This document shows positions 44,000-52,492 of a stretch of DNA of 53,841 nucleotides, piece by piece. Position 1 is the stretch's first letter. Every line of letters starts with the position of its first letter. Under the pieces are notes generated by a model. That model was not told the origin of the DNA. It did no database searches and was given only the letters and a program-made list of their open reading frames with translations. This stretch comes from an uncultured Clostridia bacterium (GTDB lineage: Bacteria > Bacillota > Clostridia > Oscillospirales > Oscillospiraceae). The stretch is from assembly GCA_946550725.1 (NCBI GenBank), contig CAMNQX010000013.1:1-53841 (forward strand). Direction: 5' to 3'. A program made the position numbers and the translations under genes.

Positions 44000-44997
44000 G
44001 GCGGGGACCCTCCGACCTTCATAAGACTTCTTTGACCGGAGCGGCGTTTGTGTGCGCCGCTCTGGTTTTCGCGCTTGCCCTGTTGTGGGCGCTGGGCGCG
44101 GCCCTCTCCCCCCGGCCGGAGCCTCCGGCGGAGCCCCCCTCTCCGACGGCGGTGGACGGACGGGTGGTGGCGTGGTTCGGCAGCTCCTCCGACCCCTTCT
44201 GCGCCCCCCTTTACGACGTGATGGAGGAGGTGTGCCGCGCCAACGGCTGGCGGCTCGTCTCTTACGACTGCAAGGGCCGAACCGCTGGACAAAAGGGGCA
44301 GATCGAGGACTTTTTGCGCACCGAAAAGGCGGATGTGGCCGTGCTCTACTCCGTGATGGAGGAAAGCGAGTTGAATGGGCAGGTGAAGGCCCTGGCGGAG
44401 GCGTGCCCGGTGGTCACCGTGGGCCAGCGGGCGGGAACCATCGACGGGCGGTATGTGACCGCCCATATCGGCGGGGAGGAACGCCAGCGGACGCAGACGC
44501 TGGCGAAATATCTGGTGGAGAACGGCAGGGGGGAGAAGGCCCTGCTGATGACTGAAGTGCCGGATGAGAAGATGGAACGGGAGACGACCGACGGCTTTTC
44601 TGAAGGAAACGTGTCGATTTTGGATCATAACTACACCTGGGGCGGTCAGGTCTACGCCGAGCGGTATATGAACACGGCGCTGGATACCTTTTCGGAGGTG
44701 GACGCCGTGGTGTGTATCAGCCGCCACGGGGCGGCGGGGGCGCAGGCCGTCCTGACGGAGCGGGGCCTCCGGGACCGGGCAAAGATCGTGAGCCTCCGCT
44801 ACGACCCCGCCATGGCCGACGACCTGGCCCTGGGCGTCCTGGACGCCGCCGTGGCGTTTGCCCCCAAGGAGGCAGGGGAACGGCTGGCGGAGACGCTCCC
44901 TGACTTGCTGGACGGGAAGGAGACGGAGGACAAGACTCTCACCCCCGTCCTCCTCACCCCGGAGAATGTGGACGAGACGGAGTTGGGGTACGAGTAA
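43996..44997 (+). CDS. Membrane-anchored periplasmic-binding-protein-like protein
   Basis: 333 residues from a GTG start inside the SLH-protein stop. One N-terminal membrane helix (about 15-37) is followed by a Pro/Glu linker, then an alpha/beta region in the style of type 1 sugar-binding proteins: VVAWFGSSSDPFCAPLYDVMEEVCRANGW, FLRTEKADVAVLYSV, GQRAGTIDGRYVTAHIGGEE and EVDAVVCISRHGAAGAQAVL. It may sense or bind a ligand outside the membrane. No permease or ATPase is adjacent. The coupling to an SLH protein suggests a cell-surface role. Confidence 0.7.
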   Translation: MRRGPSDLHKTSLTGAAFVCAALVFALALLWALGAALSPRPEPPAEPPSPTAVDGRVVAWFGSSSDPFCAPLYDVMEEVCRANGWRLVSYDCKGRTAGQKGQIEDFLRTEKADVAVLYSVMEESELNGQVKALAEACPVVTVGQRAGTIDGRYVTAHIGGEERQRTQTLAKYLVENGRGEKALLMTEVPDEKMERETTDGFSEGNVSILDHNYTWGGQVYAERYMNTALDTFSEVDAVVCISRHGAAGAQAVLTERGLRDRAKIVSLRYDPAMADDLALGVLDAAVAFAPKEAGERLAETLPDLLDGKETEDKTLTPVLLTPENVDETELGYE

Positions 44998-45018
44998 ACG
45001 GGAAGGAAGGTGTGCACG

Positions 45019-45375
45019 GTGCATAAGCCCCCTTGGCTTTTCCTGCCGGGCTTAGGCGCGGTAGTTTTGATCACGGCGTTTGAGGGCCGCACCCATCCTG
45101 CCCTTCCCGTCTGCGCCGCCCTGGCGTTTTTCGCCGCAGCCGTGACAGAGCGGGTGGACCATCACCGCCGGAAGGGCGAAACAGGGAAACGCCTGGGGGC
45201 ATTACCGCTGCTCACATGCGCCCTGGCGCTGCTGGCAGGGGTCTTGCTGATCGTTGCATACGTGGTAGAGCGCAACGCTTTTTATCTTGTCATGGGCGCT
45301 GTGACAACGCTGTTTTCCGCGTTTTACTTGCTGCTGGGGGTTTTGACAAAGAGCGGAGAAAGGAAAGAAAAGTAG
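45019..45375 (+). CDS. Small membrane protein of unknown function
   Basis: 118 residues with four hydrophobic segments (PPWLFLPGLGAVVLITAF, LPVCAALAFFAAAVTE, LPLLTCALALLAGVLLIVAYVV and LVMGAVTTLFSAFYLLLGVL). GTG at 45019 is preferred because GGAAGGAAGG lies eight bases upstream; another GTG at 45010 overlaps it. It follows the binding-protein-like gene by 21 bases and probably shares its transcript. Its last bases overlap a REP hairpin. Confidence 0.65.
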   Translation: MHKPPWLFLPGLGAVVLITAFEGRTHPALPVCAALAFFAAAVTERVDHHRRKGETGKRLGALPLLTCALALLAGVLLIVAYVVERNAFYLVMGAVTTLFSAFYLLLGVLTKSGERKEK

Positions 45376-45445
45376 GGACGGCCGTCCTCAGCCGCCCGCC
45401 CAGCATGGGAACACATGGCGGGCCGATGTGGACATCGGCCCCTAC
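45372..45445 (+). repeat. Inverted pair of REP-like hairpins (family C)
   Basis: Unit 45372-45399 (GTAGGG to GCCCGC) starts inside the stop codon of the upstream gene. Unit 45418-45445 (GCGGGCC to CCCCTAC) is in opposite orientation. The pair and its linker resemble the pair at 888-1009. Confidence 0.85.
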
Positions 45446-45520
45446 AAATCACAAGGACAGCAAGTGAATGTAGGGTGCGGCATCCATGACGCTCCGTGTT
45501 CCTTCCCGAGTCCTATAGAT

Positions 45521-45556
45521 AAACAGCCGGGTCACTCTTTGTGACCCGGCTGTTTT
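45521..45556 (-). terminator. Terminator after proBA
   Basis: A 15-bp stem (AAACAGCCGGGTCAC with its complement), loop TCTTT, with T-runs in both directions. It lies 20 bases past the proA stop on the minus strand. Confidence 0.9.
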
Positions 45557-45575
45557 GATCGTTTGGGACCTGCGG

Positions 45576-46823
45576 TCACCAGCGGGTCTGGCCGTCGCCG
45601 GTGACCAAAAACTTGGTGGAGGTCAGCGCCTGGAGGCCCATGGGGCCGCGGGCGTGCATCTTCTGGGTGGAGATGCCGATCTCCGCCCCCAGACCGAACT
45701 GGAAGCCGTCGGTGAAGCGGGTGGAGGCGTTGACGTACACCGCCGCCGCGTCCACCTCCTGCTGGAAGCGGCGGGCGTTTTGCAGATCGCGGGTGACAAT
45801 GGCCTCGGAGTGCTGGGTGCCGTGGGCGTTGATGAAGGCCACGGCCTCGTCCAGACCCTCCACCACCTTCGCCGCCAGGATAAAGTCGCCGTACTCGCTG
45901 TCCCAGTCCTCGTCCTTGGCAGGCACGGCCTGGGGCACAAGGACTTGCGTCTCGGGGCAGCCCCGCAGCTCTACATGGTACTCTGCCAGCTTGGGCAGGG
46001 CCAGCTTCCAGAACTCCGCCGCCACCGCCCTGTGGACCAGCACGCACTCCACCGCGTTGCACACGCTGGGCCGGGAGCACTTGCCGTTGACCAGGATATC
46101 CGCCGCCATGGCAAGGTCGGCGCTCTCGTCCACGAACACATGGCAGACGCCCTCGCCAGTGCGGATGACGGGGACCTTCGCCCCAGCGGTCACCGCCCGG
46201 ATGAGGCCCCGGCCGCCCCGGGGAATGAGCACGTCCAGATATTGGGTCAGGTCCATCATGGCTTGGGCGCTCTGGCGGGAGGCGTCCTCCACCACCTGGA
46301 CGCACCCGGTGGGAAGGCCACGGCCCTCCAGGGCGCGGGCCATGATTTCCCCCAGGGCCAGATTGCTGTGAATGGCCTCCTTGCCCCCCCGCAGGAGGGC
46401 GGCGTTGCCCGCCTTCAGGCAGAGGACGGCGGCGTCCACCGTGACGTTGGGCCGGGCCTCAAAAATGATGCCGATGACCCCCAGCGGGACCCGCACCTGG
46501 CGGACCTCCAGGCCGTTGGGCAGGGTGTGGCCGGTGACCACCTCTCCGATGGGGTCGGGGAGGGCCGCCACCTGGCGCACCCCCTCGGCCATGGCGGAGA
46601 CCCGCTCCGCCGTTAGGGTGAGACGGTCCAGCAGAGAGGCGGTCATGCCGCTCTCCCGGGCGGCGGACACGTCCAGAGCGTTGGCGGCGAGAATGTCCGC
46701 CCGGTGGTCCTCCAGCGCGGCGGCGATGTCCAGCAGCGCGGCGTTCTTCTCCGCTGCGGAGAGGATGGACAGGGCGGGGGCGGCCTCCTTACACAGGGCG
46801 GCCTGGGTCAGGATATCTTTCAT
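45576..46823 (-). CDS. proA: Gamma-glutamyl phosphate reductase
   Basis: 415 residues, standard length. An aldehyde-dehydrogenase-fold enzyme with IIFEARPNVTVDAAVLCLKAGNAALLRGGKEA and the catalytic Cys in GKCSRPSVCNAVE. It reduces gamma-glutamyl phosphate with NADPH in proline synthesis. ATG follows GGAGGG. It starts two bases after the proB stop, so the pair is co-translated. Confidence 0.96.
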   Translation of the reverse strand: MKDILTQAALCKEAAPALSILSAAEKNAALLDIAAALEDHRADILAANALDVSAARESGMTASLLDRLTLTAERVSAMAEGVRQVAALPDPIGEVVTGHTLPNGLEVRQVRVPLGVIGIIFEARPNVTVDAAVLCLKAGNAALLRGGKEAIHSNLALGEIMARALEGRGLPTGCVQVVEDASRQSAQAMMDLTQYLDVLIPRGGRGLIRAVTAGAKVPVIRTGEGVCHVFVDESADLAMAADILVNGKCSRPSVCNAVECVLVHRAVAAEFWKLALPKLAEYHVELRGCPETQVLVPQAVPAKDEDWDSEYGDFILAAKVVEGLDEAVAFINAHGTQHSEAIVTRDLQNARRFQQEVDAAAVYVNASTRFTDGFQFGLGAEIGISTQKMHARGPMGLQALTSTKFLVTGDGQTRW

Positions 46824-46825
46824 GT

Positions 46826-47626
46826 TCAGCCCTCCTTTTGGGCGAGAAAACGGGTGCCTACGGCCTTTCCGGCCACGATATCAAAGAGACGCTCAGGGTG
46901 GGCGCCGTGGGTGATGACCATATCCACCCCCGCCTCCACCGCCACCCGGGCGGCGGAGAGCTTGGTGGCCATTCCTCCCGTGCCCCAGGGGCTTCCCGGG
47001 TCCCCCGCCAGAGAGAGGACCTCGGGGGTGAGGGCGGGGACGGTGTGGATGAGCTGGGCGTCGGGGTACTTGTGGGGGTCCTTGTCAAACAGCCCGTCGA
47101 TGTCGCTGAGCAGCACCAGCAGGTCCGCCCCGCAGAGGCGGGAGACGATGGCGGACAGAGTGTCGTTATCGCCCAGCACCTTGGCCATGCCCGTCTCGAT
47201 CTCGGTGGGGTCCACCGCGTCGTTTTCGTTGACGATGGGGATGCACCCCAGCTCAAACAGGGCGGAGAAGGTGGCGGACAGGTGGGCGGCGCGGGTGGGA
47301 TCGGCCACGTCGGCGGCGGTGAGAAGGATCTGGGCCACGGTGTGGCCGTACTCGCCGAAGAATTTGTCGTAAAGGTGCATCATCTCGCACTGGCCCACGG
47401 CGGCGGCGGCCTGCTTCTTGGGAAGGTCAGAGGGCCGGGCGGGGAGGGCCAGCTTGCCCGTGCCGATCCCGATGGCCCCCGAGGACACCAGCACCACCCG
47501 GTGACCCATGTTGCTGAGGTCGCACAACGCACGGGCCAGGTGGTCCATGTTGAAGAGATTGAGCGTTCCGTTGTCCCGGATCAGGGTGGAAGTACCGACC
47601 TTGACCACGATCAGTTGGGCGTCCAT
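46826..47626 (-). CDS. proB: Glutamate 5-kinase without PUA domain
   Basis: 266 residues, amino-acid-kinase fold only: VVKVGTSTL, LVSSGAIGIG, IPIVNENDAV and GTGGMATKLSAARVA. The C-terminal PUA domain of longer homologues is absent, as in several Firmicutes. It makes gamma-glutamyl phosphate, the first step to proline. The start ATG follows GAGAGGGGAAATCAAC. It has its own promoter, divergent from trmL. No T-box structure is seen in the ~80-base leader. Confidence 0.95.
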   Translation of the reverse strand: MDAQLIVVKVGTSTLIRDNGTLNLFNMDHLARALCDLSNMGHRVVLVSSGAIGIGTGKLALPARPSDLPKKQAAAAVGQCEMMHLYDKFFGEYGHTVAQILLTAADVADPTRAAHLSATFSALFELGCIPIVNENDAVDPTEIETGMAKVLGDNDTLSAIVSRLCGADLLVLLSDIDGLFDKDPHKYPDAQLIHTVPALTPEVLSLAGDPGSPWGTGGMATKLSAARVAVEAGVDMVITHGAHPERLFDIVAGKAVGTRFLAQKEG

Positions 47627-47703
47627 GTTGATTTCCCCTCTCTATCTCTGGTGTTGCAGGATCTTTCCGGCGGCGCGGAAAAGATGCCCAGACAGATACA
47701 GCC

Positions 47704-47732
47704 ATCATAACACAGGCGGGCACGTTTGTCTA
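47704..47732 (-). promoter_or_regulatory. proBA promoter
   Basis: On the minus strand: TAGACA, 17-base spacer, TATGAT, about 78 bases before the proB start. Confidence 0.7.
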
Positions 47733-47777
47733 TCCCAGGCGAAATGTTAATTTTATATAAAATGTTCCAAAAATTCC

Positions 47778-47806
47778 TTGCTTTCGGGGTGGGTTTGTAT
47801 TATAAT
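47778..47806 (+). promoter_or_regulatory. trmL promoter
   Basis: TTGCTT, 17-base spacer, TATAAT, 34 bases before the start codon. Confidence 0.82.
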
Positions 47807-47839
47807 GAGGGTCGTTCAATAGGAGGTCGGAGGAAAAAT

Positions 47840-48340
47840 ATGGTCAACGTGGTTTTGGTCGAGCCGGAGATCCCGCAGAACTGCGGCAACATCGCCCGCA
47901 CCTGCGTGCTCACCGGGAGCCGCCTGCACCTGATCGGCCCGTTGGGGTTCGACATCAGCGAGGGGGCGGTGCGGCGCAACATGAAGCGCTGCGGGCTGGA
48001 CTACTGGCCGCGGCTGGACGTGACCTATTACGACAGTCTGGACGAATTTTTCCGCCGCCAGGCCCCGAAGGAGCTGTGGCTGGCAACCACCAAGGCCCCC
48101 TGCCGCTACGACCGCGCCGCCTATCACGACGGCTGCTGGCTCATGTTTGGCAAGGAGTCGGCCGGCCTGCCCAAGACGTTGCGGGAGGCCCACCGGGAAC
48201 GGTGCGTGCGTATCCCCATGCGGCCCGGCGAGCGCAGCCTCAACCTCTCCAACAGCGTCGCCGTCATGGTGTACGAGGCCATGCGGCAGCTGGATTTCCC
48301 CGGTCTCGAGGAGATGGGGGAGATGGGGAGGGCGGAGTGA
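47840..48340 (+). CDS. trmL: tRNA (cytidine/uridine-34 2'-O)-methyltransferase
   Basis: 166 residues, SPOUT fold. NVVLVEPEIPQNCGNIARTC at the N-terminus, LMFGKESAGLP and RSLNLSNSVAVMVYEAMRQL at the C-terminal knot are the TrmL/SpoU motifs. It methylates the wobble base of leucine tRNAs. The start ATG follows AGGAGGTCGGAGG; the longer frame runs through the promoter. Confidence 0.93.
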   Translation: MVNVVLVEPEIPQNCGNIARTCVLTGSRLHLIGPLGFDISEGAVRRNMKRCGLDYWPRLDVTYYDSLDEFFRRQAPKELWLATTKAPCRYDRAAYHDGCWLMFGKESAGLPKTLREAHRERCVRIPMRPGERSLNLSNSVAVMVYEAMRQLDFPGLEEMGEMGRAE

Positions 48341-48415
48341 CGCGGCCTCCCAACGCCTCCGCACAACCAAGTTACCTGCGTGAAAGAGCGTAACAGCGTG
48401 AAAGGAGAACTAGGT

Positions 48416-49696
48416 ATGAACTACAACAAGAAGACAGTCAAGGATGTGGATGTGGCGGGCAAGAAGGTCCTGCTCCGCTGCGACTTCAACGTGCCCCTGG
48501 CCAAGGACGGCAGCGGCGTCATCACCGATGACAAGCGTATCCGCGCCGCCCTGCCCACCATCCAGTATCTGCTGGACCAGGGCGCGGCGGTCATCGCCTG
48601 CTCCCACATGGGCAAGCCGGTGGCCAGCTTCGACAAGTGGGTGAAGAAGCAGGCCGAGAAGGGCAAGGACCCCGCTACCCTCACCGAGGAGAAGTGGCAG
48701 AAGTCCCTGAAGGAGCTGCGTATGGAGCCTGTGGCCGCCCGTCTGAGCGAGCTGCTGGGCAAGCCGGTCATCCTGGCGGACGACGTGGTCGGCCCCGACG
48801 CCCAGGCCAAGGCTGCGGCCCTGAAGGGCGGCGAGATCATGCTGCTGCAGAACACCCGCTTTGAGCCGGGTGAGACCAAGGGCGACCCCGAGCTGGCCAA
48901 GAAGATGGCCGACCTGGCCGGCAAGGACGGCGTGTATGTGTCCGACGCCTTCGGCGCCGTTCACCGCGCCCATGCCTCCACCGCCGTGGTGGCCGATTAC
49001 CTCCCCGCCGTGTCCGGCTTCCTCATCCAGAAGGAGCTGGAGGTCATCGGCGGCGCTCTGGCCGATCCCAAGCGTCCCCTGGTGGCTATCCTGGGCGGCT
49101 CTAAGGTCTCTTCCAAGATCGGCGTGATCAACAACCTGCTGGAGATCGCCGACACCATCATCATCGGCGGCGGTATGGCCTACACCTTCTCCGCCGCTGA
49201 GGGCGGAAAGGTGGGCGACAGCCTGCTGGAGGCCGACTGGAAGGACTATTCCCTGGAGATGATCCAGAAGGCCAAGGCCAAGGGCGTGAAGCTCCTGCTG
49301 CCTGTGGACACCGTGTGCGCCGACGCCTTCTCCCCCGACGCTAACACCCAGGTGGTCAAGGCCGGGGAGATCCCCGACGGCTGGCAGGGCCTGGACATCG
49401 GCCCCGAGACCGTGAAGCTCTACTGCGCCGCCGTGGCCGACGCGGGCACCGTGATCTGGAACGGCCCCATGGGCGTGTTTGAGTTCGAGAAGTTCGCCGT
49501 GGGCACCAAGGCCGTGGCCGACGCCCTCTCCAAGACCTCCGCCATCACCATCATCGGCGGCGGCGACAGCGCGGCCGCCGTACAGCAGCTGGGCTACGCC
49601 GATAAGATGACCCACATCAGTACTGGCGGTGGCGCCAGCCTGGAATTCATGGAGGGCAAGGAACTGCCCGGCGTGGCGTGCTTGCTGGATAAGTAA
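48416..49696 (+). CDS. pgk: Phosphoglycerate kinase with a loop insertion
   Basis: 426 residues, about 30 longer than usual. Conserved segments: [39 protein letters not shown] and [12 protein letters not shown]-type end. The substrate motif reads SHMGKP (64-68) in place of HLGRP; Lys here is seen in other clostridia. Directly after it, residues about 70-102 ([20 protein letters not shown] and on) are an extra charged, helical stretch. It makes ATP from 1,3-bisphosphoglycerate. ATG follows AAAGGAGAAC. CGT and GGT codons suggest high expression. A family B element starts at its stop. Confidence 0.95.
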   Translation: MNYNKKTVKDVDVAGKKVLLRCDFNVPLAKDGSGVITDDKRIRAALPTIQYLLDQGAAVIACSHMGKPVASFDKWVKKQAEKGKDPATLTEEKWQKSLKELRMEPVAARLSELLGKPVILADDVVGPDAQAKAAALKGGEIMLLQNTRFEPGETKGDPELAKKMADLAGKDGVYVSDAFGAVHRAHASTAVVADYLPAVSGFLIQKELEVIGGALADPKRPLVAILGGSKVSSKIGVINNLLEIADTIIIGGGMAYTFSAAEGGKVGDSLLEADWKDYSLEMIQKAKAKGVKLLLPVDTVCADAFSPDANTQVVKAGEIPDGWQGLDIGPETVKLYCAAVADAGTVIWNGPMGVFEFEKFAVGTKAVADALSKTSAITIIGGGDSAAAVQQLGYADKMTHISTGGGASLEFMEGKELPGVACLLDK

Positions 49697-49830
49697 GAAG
49701 CGCGAGCGTAGACACGCAGCCGGGGATGGACCGGAGCGAGGGATGAATTGGTAAGCGGCCGCAGACCGCGCGATTCATCCCGAGACGGAGGGAAGCCACG
49801 GCGGAAGCGTGTCCAACGCGAGCGTGACAG
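49697..49830 (+). repeat. Family B structured element between pgk and tpiA
   Basis: It begins at the pgk stop with AAGAAGCGCGAGCGTAG. The outer arms GACACGC/GCGTGTC, inner GCCGGGG/CCACGGC, and an apical arm GGGATGAAT/ATTCATCCC around a GC-rich hairpin are all complementary. It ends CCAACGCGAGCGTGACAG. Both strands of each arm differ from the atpB copy in a compensatory way. Confidence 0.82.
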
Positions 49831-49868
49831 ACTGGAGAACAAAAAGGCACAAGAAAGGAAGCAATACT

Positions 49869-50642
49869 ATGAATCGTCGTTACCGTAAGACCATCATCGC
49901 CGGAAACTGGAAGATGAACAAGACCATCACCGAGACCAAGGAGTACGCTGCCGAGATGCGGGACATCCTGGGCAAGCCCAAGTGGTGCGAAGCCGTGCTG
50001 CTGGTGCCCCCGGTCAACCTGCAGGCCGGCGTGCGCGCCTTCAAGGACGTGAAGATCTCCATCGGCACCGAGAACTGCCACTACGAGGCCTCCGGGGCCT
50101 ACACCGGCGAGTGCTCCGCCGACATGGTGAAGGAGGCCGGGGCCAAGTATGTGGTCCTGGGCCACTCCGAGCGCCGCGCCTACTATAACGAGACCGACAT
50201 GGACGTGAACAAGAAGATCCACGCCGCCCTGAACGCCGGCCTGCGCCCCATCCTCTGCGTGGGCGAGAGCCTGGAGGAGCGGGAGCTGGGCGTGACCATG
50301 GAGAAGATCACCTATCAGCTCAAGTGCGCTCTGGCGGGCGTCACCCCCGAGCAGGTCCGCCGCATCGTGGTGGCCTATGAGCCGATCTGGGCCATCGGCA
50401 CCGGCAAGACCGCTACCTCCGCCCAGGCCGCTGAGGTCTGCGGCGCCATCCGCACCCTGGTGCGCAAGACCTACGGCGCCCGGGTGGCCCGCAGCATGTC
50501 CATCCTGTACGGCGGCTCCATGAACGCCAAGAACGCCGCCGAGCTGCTGAGCAACGAGGACATCGACGGTGGCCTCATCGGCGGCGCGTCCCTGGACCCC
50601 AAGACCTTCCTGCAGATCATCAACGCCGCCAATCAAGACTAA
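49869..50642 (+). CDS. tpiA: Triosephosphate isomerase
   Basis: 257 residues. AGNWKMNKT (catalytic Lys15), GHSERR with the catalytic His, AYEPIWAIGTGKTA with the catalytic Glu, and YGGSMNAKNA are all present. ATG follows AAAGGAAGC; a longer frame reads into the family B element. It interconverts dihydroxyacetone phosphate and glyceraldehyde 3-phosphate. It is the middle gene of pgk-tpiA-gpmI. Confidence 0.97.
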   Translation: MNRRYRKTIIAGNWKMNKTITETKEYAAEMRDILGKPKWCEAVLLVPPVNLQAGVRAFKDVKISIGTENCHYEASGAYTGECSADMVKEAGAKYVVLGHSERRAYYNETDMDVNKKIHAALNAGLRPILCVGESLEERELGVTMEKITYQLKCALAGVTPEQVRRIVVAYEPIWAIGTGKTATSAQAAEVCGAIRTLVRKTYGARVARSMSILYGGSMNAKNAAELLSNEDIDGGLIGGASLDPKTFLQIINAANQD

Positions 50643-50654
50643 TTTATGACCCAG

Positions 50655-50892
50655 ACCGAGGGGCGGCAATACGCCGCCCCTCGGTCTACCAAAAAACCTC
50701 GTAGAGTTCGCCGCCCGCAGGCGGCGAAGAAGTATAATGATGTTTTCCGACGACACGCGCGTCGGAAAACATACTTCTCGGCCCACAAGTGTGCGAGCGT
50801 AGCGAGTGCGCGCAGCGGGCCGCAACTTATCGCCGGGAAAGGCCGTCGGCCTTTTTCGGCGGGTTAGGGGCGGCAATACGCCGCCCCTTTTT
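50655..50892 (+). other. Hairpin-rich region between tpiA and gpmI
   Basis: Four stems. GACCGAGGGGCGGC/GCCGCCCCTCGGTC at about 50653-50686; ATGTTTTCCGACG/CGTCGGAAAACAT at 50740-50772; CGCCGGGAAAGGCC/GGCCTTTTTCGGCG at 50831-50861; and GGGGCGGC/GCCGCCCC with TTTTT at 50867-50892. The last is an intrinsic terminator directly before the gpmI ribosome-binding site. The first and last share the segment GGGGCGGCAATACGCCGCCC. A TATAAT at 50733 has no good -35. Confidence 0.7.
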
Positions 50893-50912
50893 CAATCAAA
50901 GGAGGAGATTCG

Positions 50913-52436
50913 ATGAAAAAGCCGACTGTTTTGGTCATTATGGACGGCTTCGGCCTCAACGCCCCCGGCCCCGGCAACGCCGTCACCACCGCCAAAAAGC
51001 CCCATCTGGACGAGGTGTTTGCGAACAATCCCGTGAGCAAGCTGTCCGCCTCCGGGCTGGACGTGGGTCTGCCCGACGGGCAGATGGGCAACTCCGAGGT
51101 GGGCCACACCAATATGGGTGCCGGCCGCGTGGTGTTCCAGGACCTGCCCAAGATCACCAAGTCCATTCAAGACGGGGACTTTTTTGAGAACAAGGCCTAC
51201 AAGGACGCCATGCTGGCCGCCAAGGAGGCGGGGAAGGCCGTCCACATCTACGGCCTCATGTCCAACGGCGGCGTTCACAGCCACATCACCCACATCCAGG
51301 CGGCGGTGAAGATGGCCCATGACCTGGGCTGCCCCAAGATCTTCGTCCACTGCTTCATGGACGGCCGCGACGTGCCGCCCACCTCCGGCAAGGACTTCGT
51401 GGCGGAGATGAAAAAGACCTGCGACCAGTACGGCGCGCAGATCGCCACCATCTCCGGCCGCTATTACGCCATGGACCGGGACACCAACTGGGACCGGGTG
51501 GAGCGGGCCTACAAGGCCATGGTCTACGGCGAGAGCGAGGCGCGCTTCATCGGCGACCCGGTGGGCGCCATGCAGGCCAGCTACGACGCGGGGGTCACCG
51601 ACGAGTTCGTCATCCCCGTGGTCACCGCCGAGAACGCCCAGATCGGTGAGGGGGACTCCATCATCTTTATGAACTTCCGTCCCGACCGCGCCCGGGAGAT
51701 CACCCGCACCTTTGTGGACCCCGACTTCAAGGGCTTCGAGCGGAAGAAGGGCTTCTTCCATGTGAATTACGTCTGCACCACCTCCTATGACGCGTCTATG
51801 CCCAACGTGGTCATCGCCTTCCCCAAGGAGAGCCTGAACAACATCTTCGGTGAGTACATCTCCTCCCTGGGCATGACCCAGCTGCGCATCGCGGAGACGG
51901 AAAAATACGCCCATGTCACCTTCTTCTTCAACGGCGGCGTGGAGACGGTGTTCCCCGGCGAGGACCGCTGCCTGATCCCCTCCCCCAAGGTGGCGACCTA
52001 TGACCTCCAGCCGGAGATGTCCGCCCCCGAGGTCACCGACAAGGTGGTGGAGAATATCGAGAGCGGCAAGTATGACGTGGTCATCCTCAACTTCGCCAAC
52101 TGCGATATGGTGGGCCACACCGGCGTGTTCGACGCGGCGGTGAAGGCGGTGGAAGCGGTGGACACCGGCGTGGGCCGGGTGTTGGAGGCCGTCCGCAAGA
52201 TGGACGGCATCTGCTTCATCACCGCCGACCATGGCAACGCCGACCGGATGCTGGAGGACGACGGGGTCACCCCCTACACCGCCCACACCACCAATCTGGT
52301 GCCCTTCTGCGCGGTGAACGCCCCCTGCAAGGGCCTGGCCGACGGCCGCCTGTGCGACATCATCCCCACCATGCTGGACGCCATGGGCCTGGCCCAGCCC
52401 AAGGAGATGACGGGCAAGTCCCTGCTGGTGAAGTAA
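50913..52436 (+). CDS. gpmI: 2,3-bisphosphoglycerate-independent phosphoglycerate mutase
   Basis: 507 residues, standard length. VIMDGFG (metal Asp11) and the nucleophile Ser61 in QMGNSEVGHTNMGAGR are present; RDVPPTSG, NFRPDRARE, CDMVGHTGV and TADHGNAD supply the remaining Mn-binding residues. It converts 3- to 2-phosphoglycerate. ATG follows AAAGGAGGAG. A terminator hairpin sits in the leader, so expression may be separate from or reduced relative to pgk-tpiA. Confidence 0.97.
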   Translation: MKKPTVLVIMDGFGLNAPGPGNAVTTAKKPHLDEVFANNPVSKLSASGLDVGLPDGQMGNSEVGHTNMGAGRVVFQDLPKITKSIQDGDFFENKAYKDAMLAAKEAGKAVHIYGLMSNGGVHSHITHIQAAVKMAHDLGCPKIFVHCFMDGRDVPPTSGKDFVAEMKKTCDQYGAQIATISGRYYAMDRDTNWDRVERAYKAMVYGESEARFIGDPVGAMQASYDAGVTDEFVIPVVTAENAQIGEGDSIIFMNFRPDRAREITRTFVDPDFKGFERKKGFFHVNYVCTTSYDASMPNVVIAFPKESLNNIFGEYISSLGMTQLRIAETEKYAHVTFFFNGGVETVFPGEDRCLIPSPKVATYDLQPEMSAPEVTDKVVENIESGKYDVVILNFANCDMVGHTGVFDAAVKAVEAVDTGVGRVLEAVRKMDGICFITADHGNADRMLEDDGVTPYTAHTTNLVPFCAVNAPCKGLADGRLCDIIPTMLDAMGLAQPKEMTGKSLLVK

Positions 52437-52455
52437 GCTCGGTTGATCAGAAGCA

Positions 52456-52490
52456 AAACCCCGCCTGCCGTCTGGTAGGCGGGGTTTGTC
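52456..52490 (+). terminator. Terminator after gpmI
   Basis: Stem AAACCCCGCCTGCC with its complement (one G-T pair), loop GTCT, then TTTGTCTT. Confidence 0.82.
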
Positions 52491-52492
52491 TT

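Noticed and set aside
47627-47710. T-box or other amino-acid riboswitch before proBA
   Set aside because: The leader is only about 80 bases and lacks the T-box sequence or a terminator/antiterminator pair.
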